From Desulfosediminicola ganghwensis (GTDB taxonomy: Bacteria; Desulfobacterota; Desulfobulbia; Desulfobulbales; Desulfocapsaceae), in NCBI RefSeq assembly GCF_005116675.2, contig NZ_CP050699.1:4893001-4957000 (forward strand): 64,000 nucleotides of DNA, read 5' to 3'. Position numbers and translations under genes: made by a program. Shown here in pieces: positions 16,985-26,172 of this stretch; position 1 is the stretch's first letter; each line of letters opens with the position of its first letter. Below the pieces are notes generated by a model that was not told the DNA's origin, did not search any database, and saw only the letters and a list, made by a program, of their open reading frames with translations.

Positions 16985-17664
16985 ATCTCTTCGGTCTCCT
17001 GGTCAGTCAAAACATAGTGTGTCGGTAAGGTACTGATTATCTTTGCAGGACAATCCTGATAGTCTTTATACTGATCAAAGTAACTTTTCAGCGCATCACG
17101 TTTCTCCTCACCTAAAAACAGTAAGACACCTACCTGTGCCCTTGCAATACATCGGGCTGAGGCCGAAATTCTCTCAGACGGTGGTTTGGGAGAATTGTGC
17201 ACAGCAACAAACAATTCTCCCTGATCAAGAACCGATGGATGGGATGGAAAAAGTGAGGCTATGTGCCCATCCTCACCGCTGCTTGCCAAAACGATATCGA
17301 TTGTACCACCGCAATCTTTAAAACGTCGATTATACTCTTCAAGAGCGGTTACCGGGTTGTCTGATTCCAAAACAAACGGATGCAACCGTTCCTTTTCAAT
17401 GACCGCATCTAAAATCTCACTGGCTTGTCTGAAATTGCTTTCGCTGTGATCGATAGGCACAAGCCTTTCATCCAACATAAAAATGTCCAATTTGTCCCAG
17501 GGAACATCCAATTCCCGTAATTGCAAAAATATCTCTGCCACATTTCTGCCACCGGGAACCGCCAGGACGACGCGTTCCTGTTTCAACGACAACTCATGGA
17601 TAGTATCTCTGAGCAACCGTGTGGCCCTGACTATCATCTCGTGTCGTGTTCCTCTTAAAAACAT
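16981..17664 (-). CDS. pgl: 6-phosphogluconolactonase (DevB type)
   Basis: 227 aa, typical for DevB/Pgl. ATG at 17664 is preceded by GGAGGTAAAGCA. Family motifs: VPGGRNVAEIFLQL (substrate loop), IFMLDERLVPIDHSESNFR (D-E-R-x-V-P and SN), and ASSGEDGHIASLFPSHP (GEDGH.ASLFP catalytic loop). It hydrolyses the lactone made by Zwf. First gene of the pgl-zwf operon. Confidence 0.95.
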   Translation of the reverse strand: MFLRGTRHEMIVRATRLLRDTIHELSLKQERVVLAVPGGRNVAEIFLQLRELDVPWDKLDIFMLDERLVPIDHSESNFRQASEILDAVIEKERLHPFVLESDNPVTALEEYNRRFKDCGGTIDIVLASSGEDGHIASLFPSHPSVLDQGELFVAVHNSPKPPSERISASARCIARAQVGVLLFLGEEKRDALKSYFDQYKDYQDCPAKIISTLPTHYVLTDQETEEI

Positions 17665-18116
17665 TGCTTTACCTCCGAAGTTAGCTCATTTTCTCAAGTC
17701 AACCAGTATTTCTCACGAACCTTGAGCCAAAACCTGTAAAACACAATTCGCCGCAGCCTTTGAACACCTAAGCTGGAGTGAAATTGGGGATAATTAAAAA
17801 TCAGCACTCCCGATGGCGTCAATCATCATATTCTACCCGAAGTCCCTTGCCGTAAATCCTTTACCTCAACAATTCTTTTTTTATAGAATCAGACGAACAC
17901 CAAAAAAATAGATTACAGAACAGTATCATATACATAACTGAAAAATCAGCAGACATTAACCCGTCATTGCATGCTTTTAACTTGTCACACGCAAACATCA
18001 AACACACTTTTTTAAGGCATCTAAAGACTATTCTGGGTTAGTATGGGTGGTTAATGTGAAGCACGTTTCAATGATAAAGTAACTACGAATTAACAGTACG
18101 CCCACATCACAACTCC
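17665..18116. other. Divergent intergenic region, pgl / mrcB
   Basis: 452 AT-rich bases between divergent genes. Promoters for both must lie here but no element is convincing enough to mark. No small ORF. Confidence 0.4.
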
Positions 18117-20408
18117 ATGAGAAGAAAATCTTTTTTTGTCCTGCTGCCTCTGTCTGCGCTGCTTGCCTGTATGGTAATTGGCGCTATTTTTTCCATAGAT
18201 TACCTCAAGGACCAGAATCGGATAATTCGAGCCAAATTCGAAGGTAACCGCTGGGCGGTGCCAGCTGTGGTCTATGCCCGGCCGCTAGAATTATATACAG
18301 GCCTGCAATTAACTGCCGATGTACTGGAGAGAGAATTACTGCTTGCCGGATATCGAAATGAAAACCCCGTGCAGAGTGCTGGTGGTTATTTCAGGGATAA
18401 CAACAGTTTTGATATAATCACCAGGGATTTCGTTTACCCAACAGGCCCAGAGCCATCAACCCGGATCAAAGCCAGCATCAAGGCTAACCGTGTCAGTACA
18501 CTTACCACTGCCGACCATACTGAAAATTTACCATTCATCCGGATTGATCCAGCACAGATTGGCAGCTTTCACCCTCTGGTGCATGAAGACAGGTTAATTC
18601 TCACCCCTGAAGACGTACCGGAAATACTTAAACTGGGCCTCATTGCTGTTGAAGACAAAAGTTACTTCAAACACCAAGGTGTCGATCCAATTGGTATCGC
18701 CCGGGCGCTGGTCGCCAATATCAAGGCGGGCAGAACCGTTCAAGGTGGCTCCACCCTGACCCAACAGCTGGTCAAGAATTTCTTCCTCAACCACGAGCGG
18801 ACCCTTGAGCGGAAAATTCAGGAAGCGGTGATGGCGCTTTTGCTCGACTATAATTACTCAAAAGAAGAGATTCTCACCGCCTACCTGAACGAGGTTTTTC
18901 TTGGCCAGGACGGCTCACGAGCTATCCATGGCTTTGGCCTCGCCAGCCATTTCTATTTCCAGCGTGATCTTGACAATCTCTCGGTTGCCCAAATTGCCAC
19001 CCTGATAGGCATGATAAAAGGGCCTTCCTACTATGATCCAAGGCGAAACCCTAAACGGTGCATAAATCGCAGGAACACCGTATTATCGGTCATGCATAGT
19101 GACAACCTTATCACTCAACAGCAATACGAAGAGGCGCTGGACGCTCCCATCTCCGATATAACCCACAGAGAAAGCGGTCTTAACCGGTTTCCTGCCTTTC
19201 TCGATCTTGTTCAGCAGCAGCTAAAAGATGATTATGATGAGAATGACCTGAAAAGTAATGGGCTGAAAATCCTCACCACCCTCAACCCCCAGACACAGTG
19301 GACAGTTGAGGAACAGTTACAGAACTCATATGAATCTCTGAGTAAAAGCAGTGGCAATGACTCGTTACAGGGAGCTGCAATAGTTACGGGTCGTGACAGC
19401 GGGGAGGTTCTTGCTCTGGCAGGCAGCGTCCAGCCAATTGATACAGGTTTCAATAGAGCCCTTCGAGCTAAACGTTTAGTCGGCTCGGTACTCAAACCAG
19501 CCATATACCTTTCTGCCATTGATGCTGGATATACCCTCGCTTCTCCCGTCATGGACCACACTGTGGAGATTGAAATTGATGGTAAAACCTGGAAGCCGAG
19601 AAACTTCAGCCATCGTGAGTATGGAGTGGTTCCTCTGTACAAGGCTCTCGCAAAATCTTATAATCTTGCAACAGTCAACCTTGGCATGAATATTGGGTTG
19701 CCGAGTGTCATTGAGACACTTCACGAGCTTGGCTATGATGGCCCCATCAATGAGTACCCATCCTTACTGCTGGGTGCCATTAACATGACACCGTTTGAAA
19801 TGAGCCAGATCTACCAGACAATCGGTTCAGGAGGGTTTTATCAACCGCTCAGGGCTATCGAAAGTGTCATGGATTCAAACAATGAACTGTTGACTCGATA
19901 TGGACTTGAGGTTGAGCAGAGGTTTTCGCCAGAACAGATCTTTCTGATCACCCATGCCATGGAGTTGGTGATGACTGAAGGCACCGGTGCCGGGTACGGA
20001 CCTGCCCGTAAATATCGGTTTGCCGGCAAAACCGGTACCACCAACGATTTGCGTGACAGCTGGTTTGCAGGCTTTTCAGATAACCATATTGGTGTGGTCT
20101 GGCTTGGCAATGATGATAATTCTTCTGTCAAACTGACCGGTTCTTCCGGAGCATTACGGGTATGGGTCGATTTATTTACCCAGCTTGATCCAAACATGAA
20201 CAAACCAGTTCAACCCGCAGATATTATATGGAAACGTATTGATAACGACACGCTTGAGCCCACATATTATCAAGATGACGGCACCATGCTCCCATTTATC
20301 AAAGGAACTGAACCTCAATCTTTCTGGCAAACACCAGGTCACCAACTTAAGAAATTTGAAAATGGCGCCCGCCGGTTTTTTGACCAGATGGGAAATATGA
20401 TCAAATAA
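18117..20408 (+). CDS. mrcB: Penicillin-binding protein 1B, bifunctional transglycosylase/transpeptidase
   Basis: 763 aa. A short cytoplasmic tail and one membrane segment (residues 5-27) come first. A UB2H-like region with the PBP1B phrase FEGNRWAVPAVVYARPLELY (about 41-60) follows. The GT51 glycosyltransferase domain contains AVEDKSYFKHQGVDPIGIARA (catalytic Glu near 180) and QGGSTLTQQLVKN. The transpeptidase domain has the SVLK nucleophile motif near residue 456, SYN near 513 and KTGTT near 637. It polymerises and cross-links peptidoglycan on the periplasmic face. No strong ribosome binding site precedes the ATG. A TPR lipoprotein gene follows after 15 bases. Confidence 0.96.
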   Translation: MRRKSFFVLLPLSALLACMVIGAIFSIDYLKDQNRIIRAKFEGNRWAVPAVVYARPLELYTGLQLTADVLERELLLAGYRNENPVQSAGGYFRDNNSFDIITRDFVYPTGPEPSTRIKASIKANRVSTLTTADHTENLPFIRIDPAQIGSFHPLVHEDRLILTPEDVPEILKLGLIAVEDKSYFKHQGVDPIGIARALVANIKAGRTVQGGSTLTQQLVKNFFLNHERTLERKIQEAVMALLLDYNYSKEEILTAYLNEVFLGQDGSRAIHGFGLASHFYFQRDLDNLSVAQIATLIGMIKGPSYYDPRRNPKRCINRRNTVLSVMHSDNLITQQQYEEALDAPISDITHRESGLNRFPAFLDLVQQQLKDDYDENDLKSNGLKILTTLNPQTQWTVEEQLQNSYESLSKSSGNDSLQGAAIVTGRDSGEVLALAGSVQPIDTGFNRALRAKRLVGSVLKPAIYLSAIDAGYTLASPVMDHTVEIEIDGKTWKPRNFSHREYGVVPLYKALAKSYNLATVNLGMNIGLPSVIETLHELGYDGPINEYPSLLLGAINMTPFEMSQIYQTIGSGGFYQPLRAIESVMDSNNELLTRYGLEVEQRFSPEQIFLITHAMELVMTEGTGAGYGPARKYRFAGKTGTTNDLRDSWFAGFSDNHIGVVWLGNDDNSSVKLTGSSGALRVWVDLFTQLDPNMNKPVQPADIIWKRIDNDTLEPTYYQDDGTMLPFIKGTEPQSFWQTPGHQLKKFENGARRFFDQMGNMIK

Positions 20409-20423
20409 ATCACATTCGAGACA

Positions 20424-20981
20424 ATGAAAAAAGATACCTGCAAAGCCCGTCGCGCACACATCTGCCAGATCGCCCTGATCGTTCTGACTGCGTTATTGCT
20501 CCACGGATGTTCCGGTAAAAGGGTCGTTCCGCCCTACCCCGGTACGCCTGAACAGCCGCAATACCCGACAAGCCCGACCTATCCCGGCTATCCTACCGAG
20601 TTCCCCGGTGAGCCTACCCAATTACCGGAAGATCTCCCAATGGAGCAACCCATAACAGTGGCGCCCATTGCCCCGGAACCTACCCTCGAGGCCCCACCCT
20701 CAGAGACCGGAGCTGCAGCCGCTCTTTACCAGACTGCACGCGAATCATTAAAAAAATCGGAATACAAGCAAGCCGAGATGACAATGGAACGTGCCTTGAG
20801 AATCGAGCCGAGAAACGGCTACTACTGGTACACTATGGCCCAGATAAAATACCGCCAGCAGGACTACTCCCAGGCCATAAACCTTTGTCTTAAATCGAAA
20901 AGTTTTGCCGGTCAGGACCTGAACCTGATTGAAATCAATGATTCACTGATAGAGAATTCGCGACGAAAACTGGTTCAGTAA
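20424..20981 (+). CDS. TPR lipoprotein with proline-rich linker
   Basis: 185 aa. The N-terminus is a lipoprotein signal with lipobox LLHGC (Cys at about residue 29). A proline/threonine-rich linker (residues 35-95, repeats of YPG.P and similar) leads to two tetratricopeptide repeats (about 100-175: AALYQTARESLKKSEYKQAE, then a second repeat ending in NLCLKSKS). Coupled to mrcB with a 15-base gap. The layout resembles outer-membrane lipoproteins that activate PBP1B across the periplasm (LpoB role), although TPR folds are more like LpoA or YraP-type proteins. Partnering with PBP1B is an inference from position. Confidence 0.8.
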   Translation: MKKDTCKARRAHICQIALIVLTALLLHGCSGKRVVPPYPGTPEQPQYPTSPTYPGYPTEFPGEPTQLPEDLPMEQPITVAPIAPEPTLEAPPSETGAAAALYQTARESLKKSEYKQAEMTMERALRIEPRNGYYWYTMAQIKYRQQDYSQAINLCLKSKSFAGQDLNLIEINDSLIENSRRKLVQ

Positions 20982-21017
20982 TTCCAATTATGCCGGTTTG
21001 TTTGAGCTTATACAGAC

Positions 21018-21051
21018 AAAAGCCCTGTGTCTTCGTTGACATAGGGCTTTT
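21018..21051. terminator. Bidirectional terminator between TPR lipoprotein gene and selD
   Basis: AAAAGCCCTGTGTC pairs with GACATAGGGCTTTT with one G-T wobble across a 6-base loop. A/T runs on both sides allow termination from both convergent genes. Confidence 0.8.
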
Positions 21052-21134
21052 GTTTTCCTGATAAGCAGAAAGAATGGGGTGAGCAACCTTTTGATTAGAT
21101 GTATTGGTGGGTTAACCAGCGCCTGGTCACAATC

Positions 21135-22187
21135 TTACCTGACCGTCAGCCCTGTATTCTCATCTGTAACCTCAGCTACCCGCACCGCTGTGCTGATCCC
21201 TGCCTCGCGCATATCTTTCACGAGTTGGTCAGCCTGATCGCTCGGCACAGCTATCAATAAGCCGCCGGAAGTTTGCGGGTCATACATCAACTCTTCCTCT
21301 GCTTTGCTCAATTTCTTTCCGACCATGAGATTGTATCGCGCCACCATGGCCCTGTTGGCACCATTACTGCCGGTGGTTTCACCCTTTTTGTACATCTCCG
21401 GTGCACCCTCATAAAAGGGTAGCCTGGAATAATCGAGGGTAATATGCGTATTGCTGGCTAATGCCATCTCCAGCGAATGCCCAAGGATACCAAACCCGGT
21501 AACATCTGTGGCTGCATGAACGTCATACTGCAACGCCAGGTCCATTGCTTTGTCATTTAATGCGGCAATCAGGGGAAGAGTCTCACGGGCAAGATCATTA
21601 AAATCAAATTTACCGGCCCGTACCGCGTTAAAGAGTACACCTGAGCCGAGAGGCTTGGTGAGAATGAGAGCGTCTCCCGGTTGTGCACCGGCATTGGTGA
21701 TGATACGGTCAGGATGTACCGACCCATTCACACAAAGCCCATACTTTGGCTCGTTATCATCCACCGAATGTCCTCCGACAAGACAGGCACCGGCCTCCAT
21801 TACCTTGTCATGGCCACCTTTCAGAATTTCCCTCAACACCCCCATGTCGAGATGTTTTGTTGGAAACATAACAACATTGAGCGCTGTAAGCGGCTTTCCT
21901 CCCATGGAGTAAACGTCTGAAATGGAATTCGCCGCTGAGATCTGGCCAAACCAATATGGATCATCAACCGGTGGAGTAATAAAATCCACAGTATTGATCA
22001 TCGCAACATCATCAGAAATCCTATATACCGCGGCATCGTCTGAAGTCTCAAAGCCAACAAGCAGGTCTGGATCAATCGGTGAATTGAATCCTTTGAGTGC
22101 GTCCGACAAGTCCGCCGGACCAATTTTTGCCGCTCAACCGCACGTTCGAGCAAGCCGTGTTAAAGTCTTTTTCCTGAATATATTCAC
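21135..22187 (-). CDS. selD: Selenophosphate synthase, itself a selenoprotein (Sec18)
   Basis: 350 aa when the in-frame TGA at 22136-22134 is read as selenocysteine. The start is GTG at 22187, preceded by AGAAGGTGA. The N-terminus then reads MNIFRKKTLTRLARTCGUAA, continuing KIGPADLSDALKGF, matching the conserved SelD catalytic motif (C/U-G-C/U-x-x-K). A conventional reading would start at a TTG at 22109 and lose the catalytic residue and Lys21. Downstream motifs are intact: VGFETSDDAAVY, VDFITPPVDDPYWFGQI.AANS.SDVY.MGG.P, LVGGHSVDDNEPKYGL and DPQTSGGLL. It makes selenophosphate from selenide and ATP. The organism must therefore carry selA, selB and selC elsewhere. Confidence 0.93.
22101..22136 (-). 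promoter_or_regulatory. Sec UGA codon and candidate bacterial SECIS hairpin in selD
   Basis: UGA (22136-22134) is followed, 13 bases on, by GTCCG (22120-22116) pairing with CGGAC (22105-22101) across a 10-base loop. A short stem-loop at this distance inside the coding sequence is the SelB-binding geometry of bacterial SECIS elements. Confidence 0.6.
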
Positions 22188-22606
22188 GTAAATCACCTTC
22201 TAATACAAATTATCCGATATCAAATACATTATTTTCCGATCGATAGCATAACCACGTATGTCCCAAAATGTAAGTGGATACCAATAAGAAAATGAACTCA
22301 ATCCCAATTAATTACAGACAAATTATTCCAAGGTTCAAGCCTTGGCAATACATATCGGCTCAGAGGGTAGTTGAACGGATTGGAGATGAGGTCGTTCCGG
22401 GGAAGTCCTTCGCGAACATATTGGCAGGCCGAATTGAGGTAATTCCTGCAATCACGTCTTTCATGTTTATTTCGACATACTGCCCGTGACAAATTCAGGC
22501 TGAAAGACAAAAAAATTCCCTGCCACACAGCAAAGGAGGAAAGAGTGCGACAGGGAACTATGGTAAAACTCAAGGAGAAATGAGTGAACCATGAAACAAC
22601 TGCGGT
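22188..22606. other. Intergenic region between CBS gene and selD
   Basis: 419 bases. The CBS-gene terminator is at 22509-22557. A small palindrome CCAAGG-TTCAAG-CCTTGG lies near 22328-22345. The selD promoter must be here but is not obvious. No tRNA-Sec or other RNA gene was recognised. Confidence 0.4.
22509..22557 (-). terminator. Intrinsic terminator of the CBS-domain gene
   Basis: On the minus strand a 13-bp stem (TTCCCTGTCGCAC with GTGTGGCAGGGAA, two wobbles), a 16-base loop, then T7. It lies 50 bases after the stop codon. Confidence 0.85.
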
Positions 22607-23047
22607 TTATGCTGGATACTTGCCTTCAATATAGTCTTTAAGATATCTGTTTTCCACTGTCTTTTCAGTCATCTGGGCTTTGACCACATCGCCGATAGAA
22701 ACAAGTCCCATTAACTTTCCCAGATCAAGAACGGGGATGTGACGGACCCTGTTTTCAGTCATGATATTCTGAAGATATGCTATATCATCATCAGGGGTTG
22801 CCACGATCAGGTCGGTGACCATAACCTCTCGCACTGTCATCTTCGGCACAAGATCAAGCCTGTTGTGTACAGCTCGTAAAATATCATTTGGGGCAACTAT
22901 CCCTTTGATTACGTCATTCTTGTCAACTACAAGCAATGAGCCAACTTTATTGGCAAAAAAGAGCGACATCACGTCGGTGAGCAGTGCGTCTTCATGGATT
23001 GAGATGACTCGAGATCCTTTCTGCTGCAATATATCACGAACTTTCAT
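22607..23047 (-). CDS. Tandem CBS-domain protein
   Basis: 146 aa from ATG at 23047 (GGGAG 8 bases upstream; an in-frame GTG at 23056 overlaps it). Two CBS motifs make one Bateman module: residues 1-65 (VRDILQQKGSRVISIHEDALLTDVM...GSLLVVD...GIVAPNDILRAV) and 72-130 (VREVMVTDLIVATPDDDIAYLQNIM...RHIPVLD..KLMGLVSIGDVVK). There is no attached effector domain. Stand-alone pairs of this type usually sense adenine nucleotides. It lies directly downstream of the nuo operon on the same strand but 169 bases away. A link to energy state is only an inference. Confidence 0.9.
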   Translation of the reverse strand: MKVRDILQQKGSRVISIHEDALLTDVMSLFFANKVGSLLVVDKNDVIKGIVAPNDILRAVHNRLDLVPKMTVREVMVTDLIVATPDDDIAYLQNIMTENRVRHIPVLDLGKLMGLVSIGDVVKAQMTEKTVENRYLKDYIEGKYPA

Positions 23048-23163
23048 GGCTATCACTCCCTGGAATTGTGAGAAGTCCCTAACGGTATAGTCTCCAGTGC
23101 CTACAAACTGCGTTCTTTACCATTTTCTCTTTCAAGAAAAAAATATACTACACACGACTTGCG

Positions 23164-23179
23164 GTGGGGTGAACCCCAC
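23164..23179 (-). terminator. Short hairpin after nuoN
   Basis: GTGGGGT pairs with ACCCCAC around a two-base loop, 37 bases past the nuoN stop. A T7 tract follows about 20 bases later on the minus strand. Possible end of the nuo operon. Confidence 0.35.
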
Positions 23180-23215
23180 ACTCAGAGCGCAGACCTTCGG
23201 AAGCCTGCCAGACCC

Positions 23216-24628
23216 TTAAAGCAGAACCGGGTAAAAGCCGATGGCAAAAACACATACCGCCAGGAGTGCGGTGCCAATCGGTGCCAGAGACATTCCCGTA
23301 GTTTCAAATTCTTCCTCCGGTTCCTTGAAGTACATCATCACTACCAGGCGCAGATAGTACCACATGGAAAGTACACTGGAGACTATTGCCAGCACTGCCA
23401 GTAGCATGTAACCGGCCCGGATCGCGTCGGCAATTATGTAGAATTTACCCATGAACCCGGCCGTGGGTGGAATACCTGCCATTGACAGCATGAAGATGGT
23501 TATCGCCGCCGCCGAATATGGCCGAACCTTGGCAAGGCCTTTGAAATGCTCGAAAGTATCACGGCGCTCATTTTCTCCGCCGAGATAGGAAAGAGCAGCA
23601 AAAACACCCAGAGTGGCAACTGCATACGCAGCGAGATAGTAGAGGATGACCCCACCGGTGAAGTTTTCTGTGCCAACCGCAACCAGTGCAACCAGCAGAT
23701 AACCGGTGTGAACGATGCCCGATGCAGCCAGCATGCGTTTAAGGCTATTCTGCCCGATGGCGATTAAGTTGCCGGCAAACATGGTCAGTACCGCGATATA
23801 GAAGAGATACTCGACCCAGACACCCTTTAAGCCATCATCAATGATAAGGAAATTTGCAAATACAGCAAAGACTGCGGTTTTCACCGCAGTCGCCATAAAA
23901 CCTGTCACCGGCAGCGGTGCACCATCATACACATCCACAACCCAGGCATGAAATGGAAATGCGGCTACTTTAAAGAGAAAGGCAACAATTACCAGAAAAG
24001 CACCGGCCGCCATGGCCGGACTCTCCAGAAAACTGGTGGTACTCAGATGACCGGCTATATCAACGAACCGTGTGGAATTGACCGCAGCATAAACAAAGGC
24101 TGTGCCCATAGTGAAAAAAGCACCGGCAAAGGCACCAAGCATCAGATATTTCAGTACAGCTTCCGACCGTTTTATATTGGTCCGGTCATAGCCTACCAGC
24201 ACATAGATAGCCAGCGACATAATCTCCAGCGAGATAAACAGCGTAATTAATTCGGCTGACATTGTCAGCAGCAGCATGCCACAGGCAGCGAACATAATGA
24301 GACTGTAAAATTCGGCTGAATAGAATTTATTCTGGGTAAAATAGGATTGCGCAGTCAGGCAACTGACAAAACCACTGGCAATGATTATGAGCCCGGCCAC
24401 TTTGGTGAAACCGTTGGCCACAAGCATCCCGTTAAAAATCCCGCCATATGGCGTAACGCTTTCAGTGGCACTCACCATGAGCTGAACAGCAAAGGCCAAG
24501 GCAAATATGCCCAGGGCGGCTAAAGCCGTGTTACCTTCACCGAGGCTCTTCATTGATGCCATCAGCATCAGGATGATTGCTCCGGCACCTACTACTATCA
24601 GTGGAAATAGTACAATAAAATCCATCAT
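23216..24628 (-). CDS. nuoN: NADH-quinone oxidoreductase subunit N
   Basis: 470 aa, about 14 membrane helices; antiporter-like proton-pumping subunit of complex I. The start is one of two adjacent ATGs (MMDFIVLFPL). Typical segments include SLEIMSLAIYVLVGYDR, FPFHAWVVDVYDGAPLPVTGFMA and LSMAGIPPTAGFMGKFYI. Last gene of the nuo operon, 13 bases after nuoM. Confidence 0.96.
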   Translation of the reverse strand: MMDFIVLFPLIVVGAGAIILMLMASMKSLGEGNTALAALGIFALAFAVQLMVSATESVTPYGGIFNGMLVANGFTKVAGLIIIASGFVSCLTAQSYFTQNKFYSAEFYSLIMFAACGMLLLTMSAELITLFISLEIMSLAIYVLVGYDRTNIKRSEAVLKYLMLGAFAGAFFTMGTAFVYAAVNSTRFVDIAGHLSTTSFLESPAMAAGAFLVIVAFLFKVAAFPFHAWVVDVYDGAPLPVTGFMATAVKTAVFAVFANFLIIDDGLKGVWVEYLFYIAVLTMFAGNLIAIGQNSLKRMLAASGIVHTGYLLVALVAVGTENFTGGVILYYLAAYAVATLGVFAALSYLGGENERRDTFEHFKGLAKVRPYSAAAITIFMLSMAGIPPTAGFMGKFYIIADAIRAGYMLLAVLAIVSSVLSMWYYLRLVVMMYFKEPEEEFETTGMSLAPIGTALLAVCVFAIGFYPVLL

Positions 24629-24641
24629 AGTCTGTCTGGCC

Positions 24642-26162
24642 TCAATTCTTTTGCTCTATTTGTTCCATCAGGGGATCAGCGGAATCCGCGACCTGATGCT
24701 GCTCCGTAAGCACCTGGGCAAGTTGCTGCTTTGCCGCCGGCGCCACCTTATCGAGGAAAGGCTGCGGGTAAATACCCATAACAATGATCAGCACCACTAT
24801 CGGCAAAATGGTCAGTGTCTCTATTGGGGAGAGATCGGTAAACTTTTCGGTCTTCTCAGTGAGCTTTTCAAAGAAGACCCGCTGGAACATCCAGAGCATA
24901 TAGCAGACACCGATAATCAGTGTTGTGCCCGCCAATACGCCGATGGTGATATTAAACTTCACCGCTCCCAGAATGATCAGAAATTCTCCGATAAAGCCAC
25001 TCGTACCCGGCAAACCGACAGATGCGAGCATAGCCACTGCAAAAAAGGTGGCAAAGATCGGAGCCTTGTAGGCAATTCCGCCCAGATCGCCAATGGTTCT
25101 TGTATCCATCCGCTCTTCTATGATGCCAAGTAAAAGAAAGAGCACTCCTGTGCTGGTGGCATGGGCTACAATCTGGTACAGGGTTCCGGTCAGGGCCTGC
25201 AGGTTCATACAGAAAATACCGAGTGCGATAATTCCCATATGTGAAGCTGAAGAAAAAGCCAGCATACGCTTGAAATCTTTCTGGGCAATTGCAGCGATAC
25301 CGCAGTACATCATGCCGATCACGCCGGAATAGGCCAACAGCAAGGCAAAGCGCGCGAACTCTTCCGCAAAAATCGGCAGCACAAAGCGAATTACAGCGTA
25401 GACGCCAATTTTTGCCATAATTGCTGACAACAGGAACGTTGCAGCAGTAGGAGCCTCGGTGTACGCGTCTGGTAACCAGGTATGGAATGGAAAGAGCGGT
25501 ATCTTGATGGCAAAAGCGAACATGAAGAAGATAAACGCTGCTGTAGCAGGGCCACCTGCAAGATTGAGCGCCATCAGATCTGTGATGTTAAAACTCCAGC
25601 TCCCGGTCTGATAGTGATAGACGACCCCGATATAAATGATCGCTGCCAGCATAAAGAGCGAACCGGCAATGGTGTAAAGGGTAATCTTCAGAGTTGCATG
25701 CAGCCTGCTCGGGCCGCCATAAAGTCCTATCATAAAGAAAATCGGCAGCAGCATCACTTCCCAGAACACATAGAACAGGATCATGTCAGTCGCAGCAATG
25801 GCTCCGATCATGGCACCCTGAGCTATAAGCATATTGGCATAATACCCCTTGTTCTTAGTCGTAAGCAGCAGGTATGCCATTGGAAATAAACACGCTCCAG
25901 CCATCAGCACCAGAAACGAGATGCCATCAACACCCAGGCTGTAGCTGATTCCCACCGATTCAAACAACTCCACCCTCTCGGTAAACTCAAAGCCACCGGT
26001 ACCGGCAAAGTTGAAAAAGATCCTCAATCCCAGAATAACAACCAGAATCGCCGCCACCAGGCCGACGGCCCGTGCCGCCTCATTCTTCATGGGCAGCACC
26101 AGCACACCAAAACCGGCAAGGATAGGCAGAAAGATCATTACTGTCAGGATATTCTCATACAT
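24642..26162 (-). CDS. nuoM: NADH-quinone oxidoreductase subunit M
   Basis: 506 aa, multi-spanning antiporter-like subunit. Key helices: FYVFWEVMLLPIFFMIGLYGG (essential Glu), FPFHTWLPDAYTEAPTAAT, KRMLAFSSASHMG and GLPGTSGFIGEFLI. GGTGG precedes the ATG. Ten bases separate it from nuoL. Confidence 0.97.
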   Translation of the reverse strand: MYENILTVMIFLPILAGFGVLVLPMKNEAARAVGLVAAILVVILGLRIFFNFAGTGGFEFTERVELFESVGISYSLGVDGISFLVLMAGACLFPMAYLLLTTKNKGYYANMLIAQGAMIGAIAATDMILFYVFWEVMLLPIFFMIGLYGGPSRLHATLKITLYTIAGSLFMLAAIIYIGVVYHYQTGSWSFNITDLMALNLAGGPATAAFIFFMFAFAIKIPLFPFHTWLPDAYTEAPTAATFLLSAIMAKIGVYAVIRFVLPIFAEEFARFALLLAYSGVIGMMYCGIAAIAQKDFKRMLAFSSASHMGIIALGIFCMNLQALTGTLYQIVAHATSTGVLFLLLGIIEERMDTRTIGDLGGIAYKAPIFATFFAVAMLASVGLPGTSGFIGEFLIILGAVKFNITIGVLAGTTLIIGVCYMLWMFQRVFFEKLTEKTEKFTDLSPIETLTILPIVVLIIVMGIYPQPFLDKVAPAAKQQLAQVLTEQHQVADSADPLMEQIEQKN

Positions 26163-26172
26163 TATTCCACCT

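Noticed and set aside
22328-22345. CCAAGG-TTCAAG-CCTTGG resembling a tRNA T-arm
   Set aside because: The loop is not seven bases in the tRNA pattern and no acceptor or anticodon stem surrounds it.
22274-22489. 71-aa open frame between selD and the CBS gene
   Set aside because: No initiation signal; the sequence resembles no known family and overlaps a clear non-coding gap.
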